64,000 nucleotides of DNA from positions 27,066,545 to 27,130,544 of the forward strand of contig NC_135775.1 in assembly GCF_028453695.1 (NCBI RefSeq), given 5' to 3'. The notes under the pieces were generated by a model. That model searched no databases. It worked only from the letters and a program-made list of their open reading frames with translations, and was not told the origin of the DNA. Origin of the DNA: Augochlora pura. Lineage: Eukaryota; Arthropoda; Insecta; Hymenoptera; Halictidae. Position numbers and translations under genes: made by a program. Position 1 is the stretch's first letter. Every line of letters begins with the position of its first letter. Of this stretch, positions 11,701-26,400 are shown piece after piece.

Positions 11701-14700
11701 AAAATCCTAAGCGACGCGCGGTGGCGTCGCGTCGTTGCACTCGATCGAACATCGGCGAAGGCGTCGCGAGGCGTCGCGAGAAGACGCGAGCGAAGGCGAG
11801 CGGAGGCGAGCGACGGCGGCGGGAGGCGGCGAGGAGAGGAGGCGGGGCAAATGGGAAGCATAATCAGCGTGTTCGCCGGCGTGTTTTCCAGCGCGGTGCA
11901 GGACCCGCGATTATCGGATCGGCTGCACGAACACGCGAGAAATATTAACGAGTATTTCAACGACGTGCCGCGCGCCCGGAATTACCGTTGCAAACATTTT
12001 TATGGGTTGTCGCGCGTCGTTTCGTTCTCTCGCGAGCGAGTCACGATTCTCGATTTGTCGCCGATTCGCCGGCGGCGGACTCGCAGATCCTTTGGCCAGG
12101 CTTCGTAACTCCGGAGTAGCTGTAGAGCTTGGTAGGGAAGGAAGAAGCGAAACACCGACGGCCCCCGGGCGGTCCGCGAATTTCGACGGAAAGTAGTCGG
12201 GGGATATCCGGTAGATCTTTTCCGGGGGGATATTTCCGTAGGTCGTGGGCGTGCGACGTCGGTAGAGAAATCCGTCGCGTCGCTCTTTCGAATCGCAGGG
12301 CCGACGAGAAGAGAAGAGAAGGCGAAAGCGCGCCGCGGGACCCCTCTATAGGTAATCGGGGAAGCTAAACGCCGATGTTCGGTTTCAAACAGTTATCCGA
12401 GGAGGCGGCGTGTTCGGTCTGGCACTTGGAATCGATACGTCGCGATACCGCGTAGCGAACGCGGCGGAGAACGATTCGGATAAGCGAGAATCCGTGCCGT
12501 GCCGCGTCGCGCCACGTCGGACGACGGCGGAAGACGAGGGCGGAGGGGCGGAAGGGCGCGGAAGGGCGCGGGTCGCCGGCGGAAGGGGGCCGCGGGGAAA
12601 TCGGCGTGTTTCCGGTGTCAGGCGAGCGCGATTCGTTCGCGATCCGCCCGCGACATTCGGACCAAAGAAAGACGACGCGAACACCGCGGAAACATCGGAG
12701 GTTACAACGCGTGAGTAATGACCCCGTGTAAGAACAACGTTTATATTCTCTCGCCACCCTTCGAAGTAGGAGAGAGAGCGCGCGCGGTCCATTTCTGAGC
12801 GCGTTCGGGGCGTTCGGACCGTGCAGGATCCCGTAAGAATTTATGCGTCCCGGGAACCGTCGGCGCTCGCTTTACTGTTTCGTCCAGCCGTCAAGGACGA
12901 ATATGAAATCTCCGGAGACAACGTTCGAGACGACACGACGCCGACGCCGACGCCGACGCCGCGCCGGCGATCGCAACGGAGGAGAGAAAGAAGCGGAGCC
13001 GGGAACGAGAGACTCGTCGATCCGTCTCGAGGGAGCCGACCTTCGCCGAGCCGACGAGCGTAGGGATTCGAGATTAGCTGGTCGAAAGAAGGAGGAAGAT
13101 TGGGGTGAAACGGGTGGAAATGCCGCGGCACCGCTAACAATAATTGCCATCGGGATCCGCGTCCTCGTCAAACTCGACTCCGAGCAGAGTCTCGTCGAGG
13201 TCGTTACCGGCGTGTCCTCCGCCTTCCGGAGAAAACGGCTCCTTTCAGGCTTCGGTTCCATTCCCGTTCTCCGTTGGTCGACATCGGCATCGGCGTCGGC
13301 GTCGCCGTCCCCTCGTCCCTTTGCTCCCTCGAGCCGTCCTCCTTCGAGACGTCGTACGCCGCGCGCCGTTTCATCGGCATTGCCCGAACGACGCGGCGAC
13401 GCGTACGCCGCGCCGTGCCGCGAGCCTGCAGCCATAATTTTAGTAGTTTATTGTGCCTACAGTTTTTCATGTTCTCGAAGAAACCATTACACTTGACAGA
13501 GGGAATTGCACAGTGTATTACCAGTCGCGCCTGGAAACGGGCGACCGGCTCTAGGCCCTGGGGTGCAATGCGCGGCTCTCCCCGGTCTCCCCTTAGCGCG
13601 AGGCGAGGCGAAGCGAGGGCGAAGCGACTCGATGCTCTGCCAACAATCATTCAGCCCGGTTAATTAGCTAGATCCGCGCTTCCCGCCGCGCCGCGCCGCG
13701 CCGCGACCGCAACCCCGTCGCATCGACGGCCGCGTGTCTCTTGTTCTCGCCCTCTTCCCCGATAAGCCTCCGATCCACTTTCCGCTTTGCACTTTGCACG
13801 AGCTCGGTTTCTCAACTATTTCACGCTCGACTAACTATCGGAATAATTAACCGGCGCGATTCGCACCTCGCGGACGAGCATCGTTCCACTCTCCGAGGCC
13901 CCAGAGAGCAAACCCGTCCCGATTCGGATTACTTTCTCGCGAATCGTCCAGCGATGCTAAGAAATCGTGGAAGATCCGGGGAAAGGAGAAACGCGTCGCG
14001 TACCCTCCGATAATCGCTCGACCGGTTCCCCGCATCCGCAGCCGCAGCCGCAGCCGCAGAGCGGAGAGAACGTGTTAGATTGTTTCGACCGCAAAGCATT
14101 TCCACCCCTTTTCTTTCTCTTCGTTCCTCGCTCCTGCTCTCTCTCTCTCCCCTCTCCATTATCCCCGCGTTGTTTTCTTTCGCGTTGCCCTCAGACACGC
14201 TTGCCCGTCAGAAACTTTTCTACGAAAGTTCCGATCGGATATTAATGCCGAGCGACCTTCTGAATATTTGATCCCCTCGGCCGTTGAAACCGAAAGAATC
14301 GATTCGTTCCTTTAACCCTCTCTCTCTCTCTCTCTCTCTCTTTCTTTCTCTTTCTCTCTCGCTCTCTGTCTATCTATCTATCTCCGCGAACACGGCCGGC
14401 CGATTTTCGGCCCAGCTTTCTCTCGTTGCAACCCTATGCTCTTTCCAGTCCGGAACCATTATCGATCGATATCAAACGATCTTTCGTCAACTGCTTCGCG
14501 AGAGATGCCGGAAACGATCGATAGGACTCGAGCAAGACGTTTCGTTGTCGAAGAAGGCTTTCGGGAGTCGAGGATCGAGAGACGCGCTCTACAAATATTG
14601 TAGGATCAGAGTTTATTTAAATATTAAAATAAGAAGAAACGTTTAGCATAAATACAACTTTGAAACTCTCAAACTAATTTCGCACATCCGTTCGCTTTTA

Positions 14701-17700
14701 TCGCTATTAATCCTCTGAACTTATCCGCGCGTGAACAAACGAAACGTCGTTCAGGACAACACTGACATTCGATCCTTAAAACCAGTGAGATATCAATCTT
14801 TACAAAATCCCTTATCCCACAATATCATATTTGGACGTGGACGCGTTCGATTCGAAAGAATTTTGTTTCCTCTCGTAAAGTTGTCGTCACGCTGTCGCGC
14901 GACTCGGAAAACGTTCTAATTTTATTTTCCATTACCGACGTGTGAACGGTCGATTCGCGAAACGCATGCTGAATGCCTAATGTCGAATGCCGATACCGAA
15001 GCGAGAAGCCAGAGCGTTGGGGTTGTCTTGAGACATTGCGCATAAGACAAGTCACCCCATCCGTGAATGCTTCGGTCTGCATGGGCGCGTACCTGAGATC
15101 GAGCCCGCGTTCGAGGAATGCGCTATCGTTCCGATCCCGATATACACGCGCTCGGTTTGCGCTGTTTCTTTCTACGCAGCCACTTATTACGCTTTCTGCG
15201 CGTTCTGCGCTTTCTTGTTGCTGCTGCTGCTGCTGTTGCTGCGGTCACCTGCAGAGCTTGCCCGACGCGAAAACAGAGATCGGCGAACGGAACCGAACGA
15301 GGGAGGAAAATTGGAAACGAGCGACTCGCGCGAACCACGCGTGACGCGTTAATTAATCGTCGCGTCAACTGTACAGCGCTGCTACGAGTGTTCCTCATTG
15401 CCGGATGCGATGCCACGTTGTCGGTAGAAGAGCGTACCCTGTGTGGCCTCCGGAGACTGTAGACTGTAAACTGACGGATTCGACCGTCTACGTTCCGCGG
15501 CGGCTGGCCATTATACGCGAGCGACGATTGTTCTCCTTTGAAAGAACTTGGCTGCGGTTCGACACGGTCTTCGTGCTCGTCTTCGGCTACCGGCTCCGCA
15601 TTTTCGCGTGAAATTACGAAAACTCGGAAACGATTGTAGCTCGCTGACGGTCGGACGCTCCGCAAAAACCGAAGGCGCAGGTAAATTAGAATCGAGGCGC
15701 GCGAAAAGTCGCGTCGTTCGAACGTTTCCTCTCTCGTTTCATCTTTGCAAGAACGAAAAGACAATAATCTCTGTCCTCTGCCCCTCTCCGCCGTCGGCCC
15801 TTGGTAGCTCCCCGGCTTGCCGGTCAACGGCGAACTATGCCAAGGCTTGGAAACTCGCGGACGCGAGCGATTGATCTATTTTCATTTAACGAAACCGCCT
15901 CGCCGGTTCTTGTTTTCGCGGACCTCGGCCCGCTTCGCGATTAGGTAATATAATCGATACGCGTAACCGCCGGCTGAATCCGAGGCGAGCGGAACGCTTC
16001 TATTAAACGATCCGGCGTGACGGGGCGCGCGCGCGCGCGGGGGGTAATCCGTTAAAATCCATCGGTTCGCGCGCGCTCTTAGCCGTAATAGCGCATTCAA
16101 GGTCGCCTCGCCGCGTCGCCGCCTCGCCACCTCGCCGCCTCGTCGCCTCGCCGCCTCGTCAAACGGTGAAATCGTGGAAAGGGAGCCGGCTCCGCCGAGG
16201 CCTCCTCGACCTTGTCTGCAAAGGATCCAGCTTGCGATCTCTCGTCGCGGTGAAGGGTCGCCGGTGAACGGGCGGTCCGAGCAAGAGGAATCGGTCGACG
16301 GACCCATGGGGTAGACCGGAGGGTGACACTCGAGGGTCTCGGAAGGTCGCGACGTCGGGGCTGACGAATCAGGAGCAGTCGAACTACTATGTAGTTGCGG
16401 ATAGTTCGGAGCGGGACAGGGTCGAACGCTCGAACAATCTCGTCGAGTCGATCGAACCTGTCTCGAGGAGCGATCTCGACGACTCGCGCTCGTTCCACCC
16501 GAGATGAACGTCTCGCGATGTCGTTCGACGAGCAGTTACCCTCCTCGAACCGCGCGCCAATTAGCCTCGCCCGATCGGCTCCTTTCTCCGGCGCACCACA
16601 AGACATCTTTTTCTCCGAACGGACGCGATTCCTCCGTAACGATTTCTCTGGAACCGCGTGGAAACGGTCGGCTGGGTGTGTCTCTCGTCTCGAGCTTTTC
16701 CCGGATCTGTGTCCGCTAACGAAAGAGAACCGGGGCGCGAACGGCGAACGGCGAGCTCGGCAATCTCTCGCGAGAATTCTCCGATCGCGACGGATCCGTC
16801 CTCGAGGCGCTTCGCCTCCCCTCTTTCGTTGGGCGCGAACTTTCGCGTCCAAAGATGGTGGGAAACGGCGAAGAAGTATCGTTCGAGAAAGTCGTGGACT
16901 CGAACCACCGGCGAACTTGGTTCAATCCGATGGAGCGTTCCAGGGACAAACTCTCGTTGGCTTAGGACGCGAGGCGATCCAGGGGTTGAGGTACGACCTT
17001 CCGAGGCGGTGGCAACTAGCAAAAAGAAAGAAAAAAAAAGGGGGATCCCATCCTTTGTTCCCCCGTACGTTTTCCACTATCGCGGCAAATATCGGCGAGG
17101 TGGGGGAGGGGGGTGGTCGAGGTTTCGACCGAGGAGTCGGACTAGTTGGATTCGGAGTTGGAGGAGCCGCGAAGGAGAACGCGAGCCGAGCCGAGAGGAG
17201 AAGGAAGGGAGAGGGAGAGCGAGAGCCAAAGAGAAGGGAGAAAGAGAGACGGGAACAATAAGTAGAAGAGTAAGAGTAAGAGTAAGAAGAAAAGTAAGAG
17301 AGAGAGGGAGAGAGAGAGAGAGAGAGGGGAACGATGGCACAGGGGGTTGACGGGATGTTCAGAATGGGATGGAACGGTTCGAGAGATGCGTTGGAGTGGG
17401 ACAGGGTCGAACTCATGGACGAACGAGCCGACGGATAGGACGGCTGGCGCCTGTAGTCAGATCGATGCACGTGGCTCCAGTTGGGCGCCGCTCTTCGTAC
17501 ATCTCCTACACTCCCTTTATTCCCTCTTGACTCTCCTCGTCCTGCCGCGCTACCCGCTGCTACGCTACTCTGCTCTGCTCTAGGATAGAAATCAAGGGTG
17601 TGTTTCTCCCTCCCTCCCTCCTCTCTCCGCCTCTTCTGCTTCCTTTTCCGCCTCGCTCTCCTTTTATCCCGACAGCCTTTGCCCACCCACGGCACGCCAA

Positions 17701-17918
17701 TTCTTCCGCGCCCAGATACTCCTCTCTCTCTCTCTCTCTCTCTCTCTCCTCCATCTTATTTCTTCGCGTTTCCGAATTCTTCCGACGTTCTTCCACCGCG
17801 TCGCCCGCCCTCTTTCTCCCTTCGATTTCGTCTTTTGTTTCTCCGCGTTCCATCCGATCTTCTCCTTTTCGAGGATTCGATCCGACTCGATCCGGTTTCA
17901 TCCACCGCAGAAGGAGAC

Positions 17919-17961
<43 letters not shown>

Positions 17962-18592
17962 AAGAATCGGAATACGAATTGCCGCGTTCCAGCGACGCGA
18001 AAACTGCGTGGGTTTTCCGGTTCACCAACCCCGTGTACCCAATTCATTTAATCGCTGTGATCCGAGATTGGCGGGGTTGCGCTTGCGCGCAACTGTTTCT
18101 CCTCTCTTCTCCTCTCCTCTCCTCTCCTCTCCTCTCTCCTCTCCGCTCGTGTTTCTTCCCCTCGGATCCGACCAAAGAAAGAAGACGAAGGAAAAGAAAA
18201 AAAAAAAAGAATTCGAAAAACCAGAGAATTTTTCGAGTCGTTCGGTCACGAGGAGGATTCATCGCTTCCCCGATGCAGCAGGCTGTTCTGGTCGATCCGT
18301 TTGATTCGGGGACGTACAAAGGTTTAGGGAAATCTTCCGGCGCCGCCGTTATCCGAGCAAATTAATGATCGCTTTATTGGCTCGGAATAAAGGCGGCGGA
18401 ATTTCGTTCCCCGCGAAATGCCTACGCTGCGAAGAGCAGTCGCCGAGAACTATCCTGCAACAAAGGAGTATGATTCGTGTAATTGTTCGCTTGGTCGCAA
18501 CAGACGAAAGAAGAATGACATAGGGAATGAGAAAGACGAGCAGAGGATAGATAGATAGATAGATAGATAGATGGATAGATAGATAGATAAAT

Positions 18593-18633
<41 letters not shown>

Positions 18634-20410
18634 CGCTTTGGCTCGGGAAACGCCCCGCTCTCACGCCGATGCTCTCGCCTCGGACACGTCTCATATTTTC
18701 CGCAGAGTCAATCGATCAATTTTACGACTTAAAACGATAGCGTTTTCATTTTTCGAAATGAAAGGGCGGATCATTGCGCATCTCTCCTGCATAAAAGTCG
18801 GACGAAGATGCTCGAAATGAATAAGAAAAGTCGCGATGATGGGCCCCTCGTGAAAATATATGTGGCTTATCGCGGTCCTACAGCTACCCTCTGGTATCAT
18901 TTTTAACCGTTCCAATTACCACTCTCTTCGACCGTCGCGATTTCTGCTTTCGATCGGCAGATATCCATCGAATTTCGCACAACCTCCGACCATCTCGTCT
19001 TATTACTTTCGTTGGAATCGCGTCAGTTCGAGCCGAGGGAAATTAGACGGTCCGCATTGTACACGCGTCAGCTAGTCGCCGTCTTTATTAGCAAGAGTAG
19101 ATTAGGATAGAAGAATCGCTCGTAAATTTGGTAGCTCGATCGGGTAAGATCGACGAAAACGAGGAAAGGATATATAATCAATTAGGGCGAGGAAAGGATG
19201 GAGATGATATATCCGTCGTTATTTTTATTTGGCTTCAACGACCGGGCATAACGTATTCCGTGCATCGAGGGGGATTTTCCTAGTCTCTTCTAGAAATCTT
19301 CCGTAGAAACTGGAGAATTGGGACCGCCCGAATGATCGAGCCCCGAATGAAATCAAAGCGGTGGCATGGTGTTGGTGGTGGTCGGTGGCCGATGTGTCCG
19401 GTGACTGCTCGCATAATGTACAACATCGATATTATTGCATCGATATTACGGGACACGGATGAGAATGGGGTTGGGGATGGGGACGGTGTCGCGAGGCACG
19501 CGACAAGCTACAATCAACAACCGTAGCTTTATCTCGGTCCCCTTATCGCGCTAGCAGTCGATTCGCGTTCGAATTTCTCCGCGAATCAACCCTTGCTCCT
19601 CTTCTCTCTTTCTCCTTTTCTTTTTCACCGCGCTAACGACCAACGAATCGATCGCGACGCGCACCGGAAATCTGTTCGCGCGTGTACGTTTTCGCGTTTC
19701 CACGTTTCCACGCGGTCGGCTCGTGACGTCTCCGCCGGGGAATCGCTACGGCACACGAAGCAGCGACTGCCAGCACACGGACGACAACTACTCGCCCCGA
19801 TATACGGAAGAAAAGAAACGAAAAGGGACACGCGCCGAATAAAAATGTAGTCGTAGTAGTCCGCGGCAAGTTATCAAAGTGTTTTTTTTTTATTCGAGAA
19901 CGGTCGCTCGCGCCGCTTCTTGACGCGACAGAGCGACGAGGATCGAGGACAGCAGTCGACGGAGGCGATCGAGATCCAGGGGGAAATCGGAGCGCCGAAT
20001 CTCCGGATCCGCGAATTCCTCTGACACCGCGATGCGCCAATGCATCGATGCGCGACCATCTAGGCAACCACGTGGCGATAGATCTGGATCAGGGTTACCG
20101 CACCAGCTATATCTGACCCTCTTATTTGACTGACCGTATTACGGTCAATAGCCTCGGCCCTATAAGATGCGATATATCGCCGGACTGTGGCTGTGGCTGT
20201 GGCTGTGGCATGGCGTGGCACTATCGAGTCACACGTCGCTTACGTGTCGCAGCGTAATTAGATTCGCGCTGAGGTCGGCGAGGTTCGACTTTCGACCGTG
20301 GAAGGAGCTTGGCGACGAGCGGTTTCGACGCTCGACGTTCCGTCGATGGTGTGACGGTGATGGTGACGGAGTTGCCGCGCGACGGTGTCGACGAGAACCG
20401 TTCTACCTCT

Positions 20411-20452
<42 letters not shown>

Positions 20453-23400
20453 GCCAGTCCTCTTCCGCTCGTCTCGCCCCATCCCCGGCCCCGTCGCGTA
20501 ATCACTTTAAACGGTTTTATCGATAGTCCGTCGTGCCCGACACTCGACTTTTGCCTCGGTCGCGACGCTCTACGCCTCGTCCAATGAATTCCAGATAAAA
20601 GCCTCGTCGAGTTCCGCTCCGTTCCGTTCGGTTTCGTTTCGCCTCGTTCCTTTCTTCGTTGCGCGAGTAATGACGAGTCGCGCGACGCGCGCCGCGTCGC
20701 GTCTCGATGACTGTTCCAGCCGACGATGATTCCCTCGTTGGGAACTCGCGACGCCGTGAACGCCTTTTCTCCCGGCGGTTTTCCGCGCCGGAACTTTCGT
20801 TGCTCGGATAAATGTAAATAGGCGGTCGGGTCGGAAAATTGGTTCCCCGTTGCACGATCGAGCCAGCTTCTCTCGACGTTTCAAACGACCTGCTTGTACA
20901 GCAAGTTGTTTCTAATGCGCTTGTTTTCACGGAGCGAGATCGCGAGCGTGACACGCCGTTGTCATTCGATATCCACGCGACGCGAGACGCGCGCGCGACA
21001 GCCCTGCTGGAAAGGGTGGAAAGGGTCGGAGGACGGACTAGCTAGCTAGTCGGAGGTAGACGTAATCCAGCATCGTAATCGAATTGAGAAACGCGAAGAC
21101 GAAATTGGATTTGCGGCTGCGATCGTCGTTTACGTCGTTTACGCTGTTTTCGGAGGGCTTTCGACAGGCTTTCCAGAGGCTTTCCAGAGGCTTAGGCCGT
21201 TTAGGGTGCGCAGCCTGTTTGTCGGGGCACGTCGGAATCGGGCGAGGCGCAATCTCCCGAGAAGTCCGACCGCGTCGAATTTCTTCCCCCGGAGACCTTT
21301 TGTTATCCGGGTCCCCCGGCAAGGGAGGCCGATTCAAGCTTTTTCCAGTTTCTCCTTTCGCTATCCCGTTTATTCGTCCGCGGCCACGGCGATAACAGTT
21401 TGCGAACGAGGTAAAAGCTTTCTCTGGCCGGGTTCTCTCGTCCCGTCTCGTCTCGTCCCGGCCCGGCCCGGCCCGGCCCGTCTCGACGGTATGACACTGC
21501 CTTCTCTTGTTCCAGCATTTTTTCCCGTTTGGTTCGGTCCTCATCGAGCCGGCGCTATTGCATAACTATGCCCGAGTATTCCGAGCACGATCCCCTCGTC
21601 TTCGCTAAGATTTCTCGCAATGGATTCCCTTTCCTCCGAACGAAAGTGGGAGAGAGACGACGACGAGGACGATGCGTCGAATCTACGTTTATCGTTCCAT
21701 CTCGAGCAGATCGGAGCGCGTCGCGACGCGACGTCGAACTTCTCGACGGTCGATGCCGCCTTTTTGACGAAATTGCGAGTCTACGATTTTCTTCGAGTCT
21801 CGCCCACACGCGAAAGCGAAATTGTTTCCTGTCTCGGAACCGTTTGCTTCCAATGGAGCTATTCGCCTCTGCCCCCGGAGAATATATCCTGGCCGGCCGG
21901 CGAACGAGGCTGCCGGAGGTCGTCCGATGAAAGAGAAACTGTGCAGGTGAAGATTCCAGTTTTAGGATCGAACGAAATCGATCGTTCAAGTATTTCCGTA
22001 GCCGTAAGCCTTTCGGCACAGTCACATTCGGGGAACAGAGTAGAACGTTGTCCTTCTTCGCGAATCGCGATATCCGATCCGCAAACCGTGGCGGACGACG
22101 CAAGAATGGAACGGATGGATGACGAATGAGAGGATGTGTCGCGAGGAGAACGCCGGCAACGGGATGACAGTCTCGTAGAGCTTGGCACGCCTTTCCTCGG
22201 CCCCATGGAAAAAGGAACAAGGACCCGGAGGAGGAAGCTTTCGTTTCGCCGAAATATCGTCTCGAGAAAATACGCATCGGAATAAAATAGAGTGCGCCGC
22301 GCCGAGACACGCCACGCCGCGCCGCGCCGCTACCCATGGCTGGACCGTCGCGTCGCGTCGCGTCGTGTCGCGTCGCGACGCGCAACGCCGCGAAGGAGGT
22401 CGCGGCCCCGGACCTTCTCTAATTGAACAGCTCGTCTTTCCGTACATTTCTTCCTCGGTTTGGTCCCGAGCAGAACGAAACCGGGCCAGTTTCGTCGATT
22501 ACTCGCCACCATGCTAATGGGCCGAATCGGTGATTCCGCGATTCGACGATTCGCCGGTCCGGCGTCGCCGGAGCGTACGCGTGTCGCCGAGCTGGCAAAC
22601 GGCAGACTCTTCGACAGATTAAACCGGGGAAGATTAAAACGCGCGGACCGCGTCGAGCTGCTTCGGTACCTGACCCAAAAAGGAAGGCCAACGTTGTGAA
22701 CCCCGGGTCAAATACGCACGAATCTCCGATGGAAAGAGACGCTGCGACGCTGCCGGTGTCCCAAATACCACGTTTCGTCGAATACTTTGTGGTCGATTCG
22801 ACTTCTTAAAACGGGTCTTCTTCAACGTTCATAGTTTCGCAAGTTTACTTGATTCTTCCATTTCGTTTGCACGTTGTTTAATAGATAAAGAAATTTCGTC
22901 ATCGTTGCGTGGCCGATCAGGGGATCGCTTATCGAGGCATCGGATCTGATACAGCCGTGTCCGAAATTATTCAAAGATTTCTCTGGCCAGCGTTGCGGAT
23001 ATTCTTCGACGACGGGCCAAGCGCGGATACTGTTGCGTGTCCCGTGTCCCGTGTCTCGTGTCCCATACCCCGCGACGACCCTCTCTATCAATCCTCGGTT
23101 GTCGTCGCGTCATTACGGTCCGCGTGTCCGCGCGGGTTTAATTTTGAAACGGAAAATACGATGATTAACCTCTGTTTGGCGAAACACGTGACGCGTTCAA
23201 ATTGCAGTCATACTCCTTGAAAATTCCACCGAGTAAATCAGCGCGACAGCCGAGGGTTAAACCGTGCCCCGGTCCGCGTTCCAGATCGATAGTTGCCGGC
23301 CAAAGATTATAATTGATCGGCCGAAACGGGAGCTGCATCGCCAGCGAAACGTTCGAATAATTATCCGAAAAGAACTGCACTCGCATCAAAAAGTCACGGC

Positions 23401-26400
23401 GTGTCGTTGGGTGTGACGGCAGTCGGAACGAGCCACGTTCCGGTGGCGGGAAACACTCTCGAGAAATACTATCGGATAATTTCGTTTTGGCAACGCGGAT
23501 GGGAGATTGCTCTAGAGCGAAGAGCGAAGAGAGAGAGAGAGAGAGAGAGAGAAAGAGGGGTGGGGAGTGAGAAGGGTTCTTTATGCTGCCGGATCCCGAA
23601 ACAGACCACTCGACCAGAAAAATGGTCCTCGACTCTGCAAGAGAGCCAGCTCGCCCGACGAAAAGCGAACGTCGCGGAGTCTGTTAAGTATACATTCGAG
23701 AAACCAAAGAGTCTCTCGACTGCGGGAAACTCGATTCGCTTTGTCGCCTGTCGATCAAGAACCGTTGGCTAACGGAACGGTATCGGTTCCCGATTTCGTT
23801 CCTACCAAATTATTCTCTAGATCGCGCGGAAATTTAATCGGCTGCGAACGACCCTATCGAATCGCATCGAGTCGCACTCGCTCTGAGAGAAAGCATCCTT
23901 GTCGTCGCGTGCATCGTCGGCCACGCGGATCCGTCCGGAAAGGAACTGCGAGAGCTGAGACAGCTGGGACTGCTGGAAGGGGATCTGGTCCCCTCGGAGT
24001 ATGAGGAGTATGAGGAGTATGAGGAGGAGAGATCCGAGAAAAAAAGAGACAGCTCGCGTGTCGCAGTGGCGTTGTACGTTGCACACCCGAGTAGGACTAA
24101 CAAAAGAGTGTCCGCTCGAAGCCCGCCGACGACGCTAACAACCCTTCCAAATGATGTTGTCCCGACAGGAAAAACGAGACAGGTGAGAAGACAGGGGACG
24201 GCAAATCAGACGGCAGATCAGACGGCAGGGTGGTGTCGCATTGCGGCGCCTAGGGACAAAAGTACCCGCGGTGCGATGCCACGCCACGCCACGCCACGCG
24301 ACGTTACGCAACGATACGATACGATACGCGTTGCGTACCGACCTCGGACTTCCGAGTGAGAGAAGGAGGCCGGCCGAAAGTGGAATAACGCGGACGATCC
24401 TCCGCAGTTCCAAGGCCGACGTGGCTCGATAGCGGCGATAAGAGTATCCATCAGACGAAAATTCTTCGTCGGGGAAATTTGACGGCCGAGGGAGAAAGAG
24501 CGCGTATACGCGAGCGAGAGAGAGAGAGAGAGGGGCTGTTTCGGTGAGAGGAGGGAGCAACAGATTACCTAATTGGGAACAGTCCGGGCACGAACGAGCC
24601 CGAGGACAGCCGAGTCCGGACTCTCGCGGTAATTGTTTCTTCGGTTTGTTTACAGTTCTCCGACATTCCGACGTGCCGACACGCCGACGTCCCGACAGTG
24701 GACAACTCCTGTTCGTTTCCGTGGCCCGAAGGCTTCGCGACGACGGTATCTCGGCTGGCAGGATCTCGAAAAGAGTGAACAGCTCTCGAGTCGAAAACAG
24801 CTTTTGCCAATGGACTCGCGGCGCAGAAATTCGCTTATTCTTTTTGCCGTTAAACCCTCGAAACGCTGAACGGCTCGAGCTATTCCCGAGGGTGGATGCG
24901 ACGGTTTACCGTTCTCGTTAATTTGTCGCTCGAGTTGTCGGTATTTGTTCATCGACGAGCGTCTCGCGGCGACCTTTACGCTTTCGCGAATTGTCCGTTT
25001 AGAATGCTCTCGTTTCGACGTCGAGTAAAGGCAAGTTACGACGCGTCTCTCAGTTCCGCTCTCCTCTCTCTNNNNNNNNNNNNNNNNNNNNNNNNNNNNN
25101 NNNNNNNNNNNNNNNNNNNNNNNNNNNNNNNNNNNNNNNNNNNNNNNNNNNNNNNNNNNNNNNNNNNNNNNGAGGAATATCGCGGGCGATATTCCGAAAA
25201 GATAAATGTTCGCGCGAGATGTCGCCGCAAGCGGTGATTTCATCGTCTTCTAGTCGCAATTGTGCCACAGATATTTCACCGCTAAAAATCCGAATTACTT
25301 TTTGTCGATCACGTGCCAAGGACGAAAAGCTTTCCGGAGCCACGCTTTATACCCTCCTCCATTGTGGATGTCCACATATGTTCCATATAGGCGACGCCGC
25401 GCCATGCCACGAACAAGACAAAGGTTCTCACCCCCGTCCTAGTTTCGACCGTCGCTGGAACGCTTTTCAATTTGATTCGGTTGTCGTAGCACGGCAACTA
25501 ACAGTTGATCCGCTCGCGCGGTCCTCCGAGTTCTAATAGAAGTTTATCGGGAACGAGACTCGAGTATTCGGGAACCGAGAATTCGGGCCGCGTTCCACGG
25601 GCGAAACGATGGGGAACCGGCGATATTAATGACAGTAAACGATGAAACTCGATCGGACAGCAACCGCGGCGAAAGGGGGTTGAGAAGAGGCGAAGGGGGT
25701 TGAGAAGAGGCGAAGGGGCGAAGAGGCGAAGAGGGGGCTGGTCGAATGTATCTTCGCCGCGAGAAGATGAATTCGCAGGGGGACGCGAGTCGAACAGCGC
25801 CCGTGGTACGGTTATTCGAGAGTTCGCTATGTGGAACGACATAACCGTGCGGCATTAATGCCTCATCGATCCTGTTTTTTACGGTGCGTTCGTTCTCGAA
25901 GCATCGGAATCGAGGGTATCTCCTCTCGCAGCTATTTTATTTATCGGTCGTCGAAATCCGCACCGACAGACGGTGCTTGCCCTGTTCGCGTCCGTCGCGT
26001 CTCCTCCCGTCTCCCGTCTCTCGGCTCCCGTCTCTCGTCGCCCGTCGCACGTTCCCCATCTCTCGTCGCCCGCCTCTTCGGCTCGACAAATCCCGCGATC
26101 TTTAATATTTACTGGCGCTCACGCTTCGGCCTCTACTACCTGTTCCCGTAAACTAAATCTCTCTCTCCGTCTCCTCTCGTCTACGAACGCGTATTTAGAG
26201 ACGCCCGAAATTGGGGAGAAAAGGCAAGAGATCCGAAACTGAAATCGATCGACCGGCTTGGTCGTGGAGAGCAGAGAACCCAAGGAGAGACTGCGTTCTT
26301 TCTGGACGAAGCTCCCCGGACTCGTTATTTCGCAGTAATTTGGTGTCGTGTAAGTTATAATGCTCGGCTGGAACGCAACGGTCTTATTGAAACACGAAGC

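Larger units (their letters stand above)
8714..25071 (+). other. First coding intron of Actbeta, part before the assembly gap
   Basis: Intron sequence starting with GTGAGT. I find no convincing exon in it. The open frames here are Arg/Ser-rich and lack start, splice or domain support. It holds GCTCT pentamers (8936-8986), GAGG/GA tracts (10211-10277), CT and GA dinucleotide tracts (14318-14367, 17250-17330, 17718-17750, 17925-17955, 20407-20450, 23528-23555), a GATA plus GA array (18546-18635), a miRNA-like hairpin (18327-18411), and CGCGT/CCGCG pentamers (13682-13705, 22310-22380). Enhancers may lie here, but none can be identified by eye. Confidence 0.75.

Noticed and set aside
16395..17261. 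288-codon frame in the Actbeta intron
   Set aside because: Arg/Ser/Gly-rich, no domain, ends in GA-rich low complexity; overlaps equally long frames on both strands.
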